Shown: positions 1 through 7,312 of the stretch, piece by piece
How positions within the stretch are numbered: the stretch's first letter is position 1
Layout: each line of letters opens with the position of its first letter
Assembly (NCBI RefSeq): GCF_008244685.1
Contig: NZ_VTFT01000001.1
Coordinates: 537,248-601,247, forward strand
DNA length: 64,000 nucleotides
Direction of reading: 5' to 3'
Source: Luteimonas viscosa
Lineage (GTDB): Bacteria; Pseudomonadota; Gammaproteobacteria; Xanthomonadales; Xanthomonadaceae
Position numbers and translations under genes: made by a program
Notes under the pieces: model-generated
The model's database searches: none
The model's input: the letters and a program-made list of their open reading frames with translations, nothing else
Told to the model about the DNA's origin: nothing

Positions 1-711
1 CATCGCCTTCACCAGCGCCGCGCGCGGCAGCTCCGCCGCCGCGTACTCGCCGACGAGGGCGCCGTTGCGCAGCACGGTGATGCGGTCGGACACCGCGTAG
101 ACCTGGTCGAGGAAATGGGTCACGAACACGATCGCCATGCCGCGCTCGCGCAGGCGGCCCATCACCGCGAACAGCTGGCGTACCTCGTCCTCGTCGAGGC
201 TGGAGGTCGGCTCGTCGAGGATCAGCACCTTCGCCGACACGCCGAGTGCGCGCGCGATCGCCACCATCTGCTGGATCGCGACCGGATACGAGGACAGCGG
301 CCGGTCGACATCGATCTCCAGATGCAGCTCGGCCAGCAGTTCGCGCGCTCCGGCGCGCACGCGCGCCCAGTCGACCAGGCCGAAACGGCGCGGATAGCGT
401 CCGGCGAACAGGTTCTCGGCGACCGACAGGTTCGGGCAGAGGTTCACTTCCTGGTAGACGGTGCTGATGCCCGCGTGCTGCGCTTCGAGCGGGCTGGCCG
501 GTGCGATCGCGCGGCCGTCGAGCGTCACCGTGCCGGTGTCCGGTGTTTCCACGCCGGTCAGCAGCTTGATCAGGGTCGACTTGCCGGCGCCGTTCTGGCC
601 CATCAGCGCGTGCACTTCGCCGGCACGCAGGGTCAGGCCGGCGCCGTCCAGCGCGCGGGTCGCGCCGAACCGCTTGCACAGGCCTTGTGCGTGCAGCACT
701 ACGTGGCTCAA
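1..711 (-). CDS. ytfR: Sugar ABC transporter ATP-binding protein, N-terminal half (YtfR/AraG type), cut by the window edge
   Basis: This is the cytoplasmic ATPase of a pentose/galactofuranose-type importer. The 237 residues present are the first nucleotide-binding domain; family members are about 500 residues with two such domains, so the rest lies left of base 1. Walker A (GQNGAGKST) is near residue 36 and Walker B (LILDEPTSSLD) is typical of the first domain of sugar importers. The signature region reads SYPVAIQQMV, the degenerate form common in this subfamily. It follows the binding-protein gene on the same strand, so a YtfQ-R-T operon is likely, with permeases off the window. The start is uncertain: TTG at 711 gives MSHVVLHAQGLCKRF; a GTG four codons later is the alternative. 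The ribosome-binding region falls inside an intergenic repeat. Confidence 0.88.
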   Translation of the reverse strand, partial: MSHVVLHAQGLCKRFGATRALDGAGLTLRAGEVHALMGQNGAGKSTLIKLLTGVETPDTGTVTLDGRAIAPASPLEAQHAGISTVYQEVNLCPNLSVAENLFAGRYPRRFGLVDWARVRAGARELLAELHLEIDVDRPLSSYPVAIQQMVAIARALGVSAKVLILDEPTSSLDEDEVRQLFAVMGRLRERGMAIVFVTHFLDQVYAVSDRITVLRNGALVGEYAAAELPRAALVKAM

Positions 712-715
712 GGGG

Positions 716-864
716 CGGCCCTCATCCGCCCTTCGGGCACCTTCTCCCGAAATCGGGAGAAGGAACAGCGTGCGCAACACGCGAAGCTGAGGGCCAGGCA
801 GGAGCATCTGCCCCTCTCCCGCTTGCGGGAGAGGGAAAGCGCGCGTAGCGCGCGAGGGTGAGGG
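716..864. repeat. Two intergenic palindromic repeat units
   Basis: Two inverted-repeat units fill the gap between the binding-protein and ATPase genes. The first (716-764) has a CCCTCATCCGCCCTTCGGGC segment followed by a CTTCTCCCG/CGGGAGAAG hairpin. The second (about 804-864) has a CCTCTCCCGCTTGCGGGAGAGG hairpin-like core and ends in GAGGGTGAGGGCC. Related units occur at 24979-25150 and 50767-50821. If transcribed, this pair could form hairpins between ytfQ and ytfR, which may help keep binding-protein mRNA more abundant than ATPase mRNA; that role is inference. Confidence 0.75.
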
Positions 865-883
865 CCGTGTACACGCGCACGCC

Positions 884-1864
884 TCAGTACTTGCGGTTCG
901 GCAGTTCGGCCTCGGCCTGGTCCTGGGTGAACACGCCCTCCTCCACCATCACCCGCTTCGGTACCTCGCGGCCGGCATGCACGTCGCGCACCAGTTGCGC
1001 CAGTTGCGGGCCGAGCAGCGGATTGCATTCGACGGTGGCGTTGAGCTTGCCCGCCTTCATCGCCTCGAAGGCGCCGCGCACGCCGTCGATCGAGACGATG
1101 CGGATGTCGGTGCCGGGCTTCATCCCGGCTTCCTCGATCGCCTGGATCGCGCCGATCGCCATGTCGTCGTTGTGCGCGAACAGCGCGTCGATGCCGTCGC
1201 CCTCGGCGCGCAGGAACGCCTCCATCACTTCCTTGCCCTTGGCCCGGGTGAAGTCGCCGCTCTGCGAGCGCACGATCTCGAAGCGGCTGTCGCCGTCGAT
1301 CACTTCCTTGAAGCCGCGCATGCGGTCGTTGGCCGGCGCCGAGCCCACGGTGCCCTGCAGTTCGACGATCCGGATCGGGCCCGGTTTGCCTTCGTTGTCC
1401 TCCAGCAGCCAGCGCGCGGCGCGGCGGCCTTCCTCGACGAAGTCGGAGCCCACCAGGGTGGCGTACAGCGAATCGTCGGACACGTTCACCGCGCGGTCGG
1501 TCAGCACCACGGGGATGCCCGCGGTCTTGGCCTCGCGCAGCACCGTGTCCCAGCCGGTTTCGACCACCGGCGAGAACGCGATCACGTCCACGCCCTGGGC
1601 GATGAACGAGCGCAGCGCCTTGATCTGGTTCTCCTGCTTCTGCTGCGCGTCGGAGAAGCGCAGGTCGAATTCCGGCGCGGCCAGCGACTCGCGCACCGAG
1701 CGCGTGTTCGCGGTGCGCCATTCGCTCTCGGCGCCCACCTGGCTGAAGCCGACCGTGATCGCGCCCTCGCCGGCGGCAGCCGTGTCCGCGCCACCCTCGC
1801 CGCCGGAACACCCCGCCAGCACCGCAGCGCACAGCAGCGCCGCCACACCCATCAGATTCCGCAT
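884..1864 (-). CDS. ytfQ: Periplasmic sugar-binding lipoprotein of an ABC importer, YtfQ family
   Basis: This is the solute-binding protein that delivers a furanose or pentose sugar to the YtfR/T importer. The 326 residues align well with E. coli YtfQ, sharing stretches such as TVGFSQVG, QQKQENQIKA, VELQGTVG, RSQSGDFTR and YAHNDDM-like AHNDDM. Unlike E. coli YtfQ it carries a lipobox (VLAGC, Cys19), so it should be a lipoprotein. It is the fifth gene of a minus-strand series running from the aldose epimerase to the ABC ATPase. In this context the ligand is probably L-arabinose or arabino-oligosaccharide-derived sugar, although E. coli YtfQ prefers galactofuranose. Confidence 0.92.
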   Translation of the reverse strand: MRNLMGVAALLCAAVLAGCSGGEGGADTAAAGEGAITVGFSQVGAESEWRTANTRSVRESLAAPEFDLRFSDAQQKQENQIKALRSFIAQGVDVIAFSPVVETGWDTVLREAKTAGIPVVLTDRAVNVSDDSLYATLVGSDFVEEGRRAARWLLEDNEGKPGPIRIVELQGTVGSAPANDRMRGFKEVIDGDSRFEIVRSQSGDFTRAKGKEVMEAFLRAEGDGIDALFAHNDDMAIGAIQAIEEAGMKPGTDIRIVSIDGVRGAFEAMKAGKLNATVECNPLLGPQLAQLVRDVHAGREVPKRVMVEEGVFTQDQAEAELPNRKY

Positions 1865-1950
1865 CGCTTGCTCCCGGTTCGTCTCGCGCGATCACATGCG
1901 CACATGGTGCACCAGCGCGCGCCCGCGTGCGCGCGTCCGGCGCCTTGGTT

Positions 1951-3390
1951 TCAGGCCGCGGTATAGGCGGTCTTGACCGTGGTGTAGAACTCCACCGCGT
2001 AGCGGCCCTGCTCGCGCGGTCCGTAGCTCGATGCCTTGCGCCCGCCGAACGGTACGTGCGGATCCACGCCTGCGGTCGGCAGGTTGACCATCACCATCCC
2101 GGCCTGGGCATGGCGCTTGAAGTGGGTCGCATGCTTCAGCGACGTGGTGCAGATGCCGGCGCACAGCCCGAACTCGGTGTCGTTGGCCAGCGCCAGCGCG
2201 TGGTCGTAGTCGTCGGCGCGCAGCAGCGCCGCCACCGGCCCGAAGATCTCCTCGCGGGCGATGCGGTCGGAAGGGTTGGCCGCGAACAGGGTCGGCGCGA
2301 GGAAGTGCCCCTCGGTGCCGCGTTCCACGCGCCGGCCGCCGGCAAGCAGCTCGGCGCCGTCGTCGTGGCCGGCCTGGATGTAGGACAGGTCGGTGTCGAG
2401 CTGGGCCTGGCTGGCGACCGGGCCGATGTGCACGCCCTCTTCCAGCGGATCGCCCACGGTCAGCGTCGCCAGCCGCGCCTGGATCCGGGCCACGAATTCG
2501 TCGTAGACCACGCTTTCCACGATCAGCCGGCTCGAGGCGGTGCAGCGCTGGCCGGTGGAGAAGTAGGCGCCGTTGACCGCGCACTCCACCGCAACGTCCA
2601 GATCCGCATCGGCCAGCACCACCAGCGGGTTCTTGCCGCCCATTTCCAGCTGTACCTTGAGCGCACGCGCCGCGGCCTGCTTGAGCAGCGCGTGGCCTGT
2701 GGGCACCGAGCCGGTGAAACTGAGCGCATCGAGGCCATTGTGCTCCACCAGCGCCTGCCCGACCACGCGGCCGCTGCCCAGCACCATGTTGAACACGCCC
2801 TCGGGCAGGCCGGCGCGCGAGAGGATCTCGGCGATCGCCCAGGCGCAGCCCGGCACGATCTCGGCCGGTTTGAACACCACGGTGTTGCCGTAGGCCAGCG
2901 CCGGCGCGATCTTCCAGGCCGGGATCGCCAGCGGGAAGTTCCACGGCGCGATGATGCCGACCGTGCCGACCGGCTCGCGCGTGATCTCCACATCCACGCC
3001 CGGACGGGTGGAGGCCAGCTTCTCGCCGGGAATGCGCAGCGCCTCGCCGGCGAAGAACTTGAAGATCTGCCCCGCGCGCGCCGCCTCGCCGATGCTTTCG
3101 GCCAGGGTCTTGCCCTCCTCGCGCGCGAGCAGGCGGCCGAGTTCGGCCTTGCGCGCCAGGATCTCGCTGCCGACGAAGTCGAGGATGTCGGCGCGCTGCT
3201 GCGGACTGGACAACGACCACTTCGGGAACGCGGTCGCGGCCGCGTCGACCGCCTGCGCGGTGCGCGCGGCGTCGAGCGTGCCGTAATGGCCTACCGGCGA
3301 GGCAAGGTCGGCCGGATTTTCGTCGGCCTGGTCGCCCTCGCCCTCGACCCACTGGCCGCCGATGTAGCTGCTGAACCGTTGCTCGCTCAT
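1951..3390 (-). CDS. 2-oxoglutarate semialdehyde (2,5-dioxopentanoate) dehydrogenase
   Basis: This NAD(P)-dependent aldehyde dehydrogenase probably oxidises 2-oxoglutarate semialdehyde to 2-oxoglutarate, the last step of the oxidative arabinose pathway. It has 479 residues, normal for the family. Asn151 (PWNFP), the catalytic base Glu249 (LEMGGKNP) and the nucleophile Cys283 (TGQRCTAS) are all present. The neighbours are an AraD1-type dehydratase upstream and the sugar-binding protein downstream, which supports this substrate. Sequence alone would also allow succinate-semialdehyde or another aldehyde. An AGGA ribosome site lies about eleven bases before the ATG. Confidence 0.88.
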   Translation of the reverse strand: MSEQRFSSYIGGQWVEGEGDQADENPADLASPVGHYGTLDAARTAQAVDAAATAFPKWSLSSPQQRADILDFVGSEILARKAELGRLLAREEGKTLAESIGEAARAGQIFKFFAGEALRIPGEKLASTRPGVDVEITREPVGTVGIIAPWNFPLAIPAWKIAPALAYGNTVVFKPAEIVPGCAWAIAEILSRAGLPEGVFNMVLGSGRVVGQALVEHNGLDALSFTGSVPTGHALLKQAAARALKVQLEMGGKNPLVVLADADLDVAVECAVNGAYFSTGQRCTASSRLIVESVVYDEFVARIQARLATLTVGDPLEEGVHIGPVASQAQLDTDLSYIQAGHDDGAELLAGGRRVERGTEGHFLAPTLFAANPSDRIAREEIFGPVAALLRADDYDHALALANDTEFGLCAGICTTSLKHATHFKRHAQAGMVMVNLPTAGVDPHVPFGGRKASSYGPREQGRYAVEFYTTVKTAYTAA

Positions 3391-3429
3391 GACTGATGTC
3401 CTGTGGTGTTCGTGTCGGCCGTCGCCGGC

Positions 3430-4437
3430 CTACAGCGCGCGCACGCCACCGGGTGCGAAGCTCGCAGGCACCACCCGCAACGGGTTGCGCAGCGGCGCGC
3501 CCAGTTCCGGCAGCTCGATCTCGAACACGTCGCCCGGCTCGGCGCGGATGCCGTCGGCGAAGCTGAGCGTGGCGGTGCCGAAGAAGTGCAGGTGCACGTC
3601 GCCCGGGCGCCGGTGCGCGGCGTACTTGAAGTGGTGGTACTCGAGGTTCTCCAGCGAGTGGCACATGTTGGCCTCGCCGGTGAGAAAGGGCTTCTCCCAG
3701 ACCACGTCGTCACCGCGGCGCAGGCGGCTGCTGCCGCGCACGTCGCGCGGCAATGCGCCGGTGCGCAGCTCCGGGCCGATCGCGCAGCAGCGCAGCTTGG
3801 AATGCGCCAGGTACAGATAGTTCTTGCGCTCGGTGACGTGATCGGAGAACTCGTTGCCGATCGCGAACCCGAGCCGGTGCGGAGTGCCGTCCGGCCCGAT
3901 CAGGTACATGCCCACCAGTTCCGGTTCCTCGCCACCATCGAGCGCGAAGTCCGGCGAGTCCAGCGCCGCGCCCGGCGCGGCGACGATCGCGCCGTCGCCC
4001 TTGTAGAACCATTCCGGCTGCGCGCCCGGGGCGCCCGGCGCGGGAATGCCGCCCTCCACGCCCCATTGGAACATGCGCATGGAATCGGTGAGGGTGCCCT
4101 CCTGCGCCTTCTGCTGCAGGGTCTGGTGCATGGCGTCGCGCGCGGCGGCACTGCCCAGATGGGTCAGCCCTGTGCCGGTGACCAGGCAGTGCGCGGGATC
4201 GGGATGGTGCAGCGGGCTCAGCACGCGGTCCTGGCGCAGCAGTCCGGCGTAGTCGAGTCGCTGGTCGCCGGGCGTCGCATCGGCTTCTTCCGACAGGCTG
4301 CGGCCGGCGGCGATCGCGCCACTGGCCAGCGCGTAGATGCCATCGACTCCCTCGAGTACGCGCACCTGCACGCCGTCGGCATCGACCACGCCGGCCCGGG
4401 CGTTCCCGGCATCGTCCTTCAGCTGGATCAGTCGCAT
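3430..4437 (-). CDS. araD1: AraD1/GguC family fumarylacetoacetase-fold protein, probable L-2-keto-3-deoxyarabonate dehydratase
   Basis: The protein has the fumarylacetoacetate-hydrolase fold and resembles the GguC/AraD1 family of sugar-acid catabolic loci. There it is thought to dehydrate 2-keto-3-deoxyarabonate to 2-oxoglutarate semialdehyde. From the ATG at 4437 it has 335 residues beginning MRLIQLKDDAGNARAG, the usual family start; an upstream in-frame ATG at 4467 would add ten residues that look unlike the family. Metal-ligand-like acidic positions occur in EEPELVGMYL and GFAIGNEFSDH. It lies between the sugar 1-dehydrogenase and the semialdehyde dehydrogenase. A promoter block at 4483-4538 matches the one in front of the sugar symporter. 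The exact reaction is inferred from family and context. Confidence 0.82.
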   Translation of the reverse strand: MRLIQLKDDAGNARAGVVDADGVQVRVLEGVDGIYALASGAIAAGRSLSEEADATPGDQRLDYAGLLRQDRVLSPLHHPDPAHCLVTGTGLTHLGSAAARDAMHQTLQQKAQEGTLTDSMRMFQWGVEGGIPAPGAPGAQPEWFYKGDGAIVAAPGAALDSPDFALDGGEEPELVGMYLIGPDGTPHRLGFAIGNEFSDHVTERKNYLYLAHSKLRCCAIGPELRTGALPRDVRGSSRLRRGDDVVWEKPFLTGEANMCHSLENLEYHHFKYAAHRRPGDVHLHFFGTATLSFADGIRAEPGDVFEIELPELGAPLRNPLRVVPASFAPGGVRAL

Positions 4438-4482
4438 GTGCGGCACGCCGTTCCCGTGGATGTCCATCGCGCATTCTGCCGG

Positions 4483-4538
4483 GCCGATGGATATGCATCC
4501 AATTCATTCCGGCGACAACCGGATATCGATTCCGGTAT
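4483..4538 (-). promoter_or_regulatory. Candidate GbpR-type operator and promoter in front of araD1
   Basis: On the plus strand ATGGATATGCA (4487-4497) is followed, 36 bases start to start, by ATATCGATTCCGGTAT (4523-4538). The same two motifs with the same spacing occur at 21977-22028. Read toward araD1, the block offers TTGTCG, 17 bases, then CATATC as a -35/-10 pair, which would put the transcript start near 4483. The operator would be centred roughly 47 bases upstream, a place where LysR-type activators commonly bind. The operator also contains ACCGGA-N7-TCCGGT (4518-4536). Binding by the regulator encoded at 22041 is inference. Confidence 0.6.
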
Positions 4539-4546
4539 CCCTGTCC

Positions 4547-5473
4547 TCAGTCGTGGAACGCCTCCACCACCTTGCGCCTGCCCAGCATGAACGCGTCGGC
4601 CACGTGCCGCAGCGGCGCCAGGTCCACGTCCGAGCGGCCGGCCCGGATGAGTTCGGCGAAGCGCCGATACAGCATGGGGTATTCCTGCTCCGGTTCGGCA
4701 TGCAGCAACTGGCCATCGACCGTCAGCTTCGCCCCGCCCTCCGACAGCCGCATCGGGCCGGCCTCGGTCTCGGCCTCGATGTCCCAGTTCTGCGGGCCGG
4801 TCTGGCGCCAGTCGAACTCGGCCAGCAGGTCCAGCCCCGTCGCATCGGTGAAGCGGATCAGCGCTGCGATCGGCGCGTCTCGGTTCTCCGGGAACTCCAG
4901 CGTGGCTTCCGTGGCGAACACCGGCTGCGACAGGATCCGGCTGACGATCGACAGCGCGTTGATGCCCGGATCGAACACGCCCAGCCCGCCCGGCTGCCAG
5001 ATCCAGTCCTGCCCGGGATGCCACTGGCGCACGTCCTCCTTCCACGCAACCCGCATGGCTCGGATGCGGGTACCGGCCAGGAACGTTCGTGCGGCCTCCA
5101 CCGCCGGGGCGTAGCGCGAATGCCAGCTGGCGAACAGCGACACGTCGTTCGCGGCGGCGCGCGCGGCCAGGTCCTCCACCTCCGAGAGCGTGGCGCCCGG
5201 CGGCTTTTCCAGGAACACGTGCTTGCCGGCCTCCAGCGCCTGTACCGCCGCCGCGTAGCGGTACTGCGGCGGCATGCACAGCGAGACGGCCTGGATCGAC
5301 GGCACCGCCTGCAGCATGTCCCCGATCGTGCCGAAGTTGTCGATGCCCTCGACCCGCCCGTTGCGGCTGGCGGCCGCGACCAGCCGGTAGTCCGCGTTGC
5401 CGGCCACGGCCGGGAGGTGCTGGTCGCGCACGATCTTGCCGACGCCGACGATCGCGAGGTTGATGGTTGACAC
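4547..5473 (-). CDS. L-arabinose/D-galactose 1-dehydrogenase, Gfo/Idh/MocA family
   Basis: This cytoplasmic oxidoreductase oxidises the pyranose at C1 to the sugar lactone, opening the non-phosphorylative arabinose pathway. It has an N-terminal Rossmann fold (INLAIVGVGKIVRDQHLPAV) and the EKPPGATLSE motif of the Gfo/Idh/MocA family. It resembles D-galactose and L-arabinose 1-dehydrogenases of Pseudomonas and Azospirillum. The GTG at 5473 is preferred because GGAG lies nine bases ahead and the resulting 308 residues match the family length. A longer frame from 5551 adds 26 low-complexity residues. The L-arabinose preference comes from context. Confidence 0.87.
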   Translation of the reverse strand: MSTINLAIVGVGKIVRDQHLPAVAGNADYRLVAAASRNGRVEGIDNFGTIGDMLQAVPSIQAVSLCMPPQYRYAAAVQALEAGKHVFLEKPPGATLSEVEDLAARAAANDVSLFASWHSRYAPAVEAARTFLAGTRIRAMRVAWKEDVRQWHPGQDWIWQPGGLGVFDPGINALSIVSRILSQPVFATEATLEFPENRDAPIAALIRFTDATGLDLLAEFDWRQTGPQNWDIEAETEAGPMRLSEGGAKLTVDGQLLHAEPEQEYPMLYRRFAELIRAGRSDVDLAPLRHVADAFMLGRRKVVEAFHD

Positions 5474-5585
5474 GGGTGCGGTCTCCACGGAAGGGCACGG
5501 GGGTGGTACGGACGAGAATCCTGCCTGCGAATGGTGGTTTGCCTGCGACATCGCCTGCCGGCCCGAGGAAATGCCGGAAAAGTCG

Positions 5586-5690
5586 GTTTGTCATTCCGAA
5601 CGCAGTAACGCAGTTTGTCATTCCGAACGCAGTGAGGAATCTTGGAGGATCAAGAGCATAGATCTCTCGCTACGCTCGAGATGACAGTCA
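5586..5690. repeat. Tandem 21-bp direct repeat and CATTCCGAACGCAGT-type element
   Basis: A 21-base unit, GTTTGTCATTCCGAACGCAGT, occurs at 5586-5606 and again at 5613-5633, a period of 27 bases. It is followed by a complementary-looking arm near 5665-5685 (CTCGCTACGCTCGAGATGACAG). A related half-element (TCCCTCGCTGCGCTCGGGATGACAG) lies at about 28846-28870. This is the kind of short extragenic palindrome spread through many proteobacterial genomes. It fills the gap between the epimerase and 1-dehydrogenase genes. Confidence 0.65.
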
Positions 5691-5704
5691 GCGCTTCCCC
5701 GGTC

Positions 5705-6781
5705 TCAGGAGAGTTCCAGCGCTGCCGAGAGCTCCAGCGCCGCCGCCACCTCGCCCCAGGCGCGGCCGCGTCCCGGGCAGGCGAAGCGGTACAGGATCTC
5801 ACGCCGGTACGCCTTGCCCGGACGCAGGATCGCAGGCGGGAACGCCGACCGGTTCGGCGCATCGGGAAAATCCTGCGGCTCCAGGCACAGCCCGCGCCCC
5901 AGGCCCGGGTGCTGACGGTCGAGCCCCTGCCCGCCATAGAGCTGCAGCGCGGGCGCATCGCAGTCGATCCGCATCGCCACCCCGCTGTGTGGCGAATACA
6001 GCGCGGCGGCGAACGCGTGGCCGGGCCGCTGCACCAGGCAATGGTCGTAGCCGCCGCCGGCGCGCAGTTGCGCATCCCCGGCATCGAAGCGCGCATCCAG
6101 TGTGGCCGCGGCGCGGAAGTCGAACGGCGTGCCCGCCACGTCGGCCACGGTGCCGAGCGGGATCAGGTCGTCAGCCACCGGCAGGTAGCCGCTCGCCGGC
6201 ACCTGCAGCCACTGCGCCGAGGCAGGCACCGAAGCATCGCCCGCGAGGTTGAAATAGGGATGGTGGGTGGGGTTGAACGGCGTCGGCGCATCGCTGCCCG
6301 CTTCGAACACCAGGTCGAGGCCGTCGTCGCGGACACGGTAGGTCGCGATCACATCCAGATTGCCCGGATAGCCCTCCTCGCCATCGGGCGAACGATGGCG
6401 CAGCACCAGCTCGTCGCGTGCGTGCGCTTCCACCTCCCACATGCGACGGCCGAATCCCAGATGACCGCCATGCAGGTGGTTGCGGCCCTCGTTGGCGGAA
6501 AGCACGTGCTCGCGCCCGTCCAGCGTGAAGCGCGACCCGCCGATGCGGTTGCCATACCGGCCCACCAGGATCCCGAGATACGCCGGATCGGCGTAGTAGG
6601 TCTGCGCATCGGGCAGTCGCAGCACCGCGTCGACCCGCCCGTCCGCGCCCGGCACCACCAGCCGGGCGAGGATGCCGCCGAGGTCGAGCACGTCGGCCAC
6701 CACGCCGTCGTCGTCGCCCAGCCGGTAGGCGCGCACCTCGCGCCCGTCGTCGAGCCGGCCGAACGATCGGATTCTTTCCAC
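5705..6781 (-). CDS. galM: Aldose 1-epimerase (mutarotase), GalM family
   Basis: Mutarotases interconvert alpha and beta anomers. Here the enzyme would supply the anomer used by the neighbouring 1-dehydrogenase. The frame shows the GalM signatures: GRYGNRI, NHLHGG, PTHHPYFNL with its conserved catalytic His, and a late glutamate in LCLEPQDFPDAPN. The start is uncertain. GTG at 6781 (VERIRSFGRLDDG) gives 358 residues and has GGAA a few bases upstream; the longer frame to 6844 adds an arginine/cysteine-rich leader that looks non-coding. It is the first gene of the minus-strand catabolic series. Confidence 0.88.
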   Translation of the reverse strand: MERIRSFGRLDDGREVRAYRLGDDDGVVADVLDLGGILARLVVPGADGRVDAVLRLPDAQTYYADPAYLGILVGRYGNRIGGSRFTLDGREHVLSANEGRNHLHGGHLGFGRRMWEVEAHARDELVLRHRSPDGEEGYPGNLDVIATYRVRDDGLDLVFEAGSDAPTPFNPTHHPYFNLAGDASVPASAQWLQVPASGYLPVADDLIPLGTVADVAGTPFDFRAAATLDARFDAGDAQLRAGGGYDHCLVQRPGHAFAAALYSPHSGVAMRIDCDAPALQLYGGQGLDRQHPGLGRGLCLEPQDFPDAPNRSAFPPAILRPGKAYRREILYRFACPGRGRAWGEVAAALELSAALELS

Positions 6782-7312
6782 GCCTGTTCCGGAAGCGACT
6801 GATCGAGCGCGGCAGCATATGCGCGGGCACGCCCGCACAACCATCGCGCATTTGGAATGCCTGGAAGCGGGAATGGAATACCTGCTCCGATATATGAAAC
6901 CGGATATTGATGGGTTGGTTTATTTCATTAGAAGGTTATCTCAACCGCGACTAATCTCGACCCGACAACCGCCACAGGCCCGCCCACGACGCGCCAGCGG
7001 ATGCACGACCGCCACTCCACCGTGCGGTCCACAACTCGAGTTGTTCGCGTCCAGACGTAGACCGGGAGGGGTTGAAGTGACGACGCACGAAGCAGTCGGC
7101 ATGCGCGCATGCCGGTACGCACCGCATCCGTTTTTCCGCATCCACGATCAAGCGCCCCGCCTGCGGCGCGGCTTGCGCGTGCCGGCCCGATCCCTGCCGC
7201 CACAACGGTTCCCTGATCCCGCGGTGGCATCGCGCCACGCGATGCCATCCCCGTTCCGCACGTCCGCCGCGGCATGCCGCGGCACCACGCTTCACGAGAG
7301 AGAGGCTCGCCC
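6782..7312. promoter_or_regulatory. Divergent control region between galM operon and TonB-dependent receptor
   Basis: This 531-base gap separates two divergent sugar genes. It contains an AT-rich patch at about 6885-6950 in otherwise GC-rich DNA. ATATGAAACCGGATAT (6892-6907) matches the operator at 22013-22028 at 13 of 16 positions, but the partner motif 36 bases upstream is absent. No convincing -35/-10 pair could be fixed. Open frames that cross the gap have no recognisable family and were not called. Confidence 0.45.
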
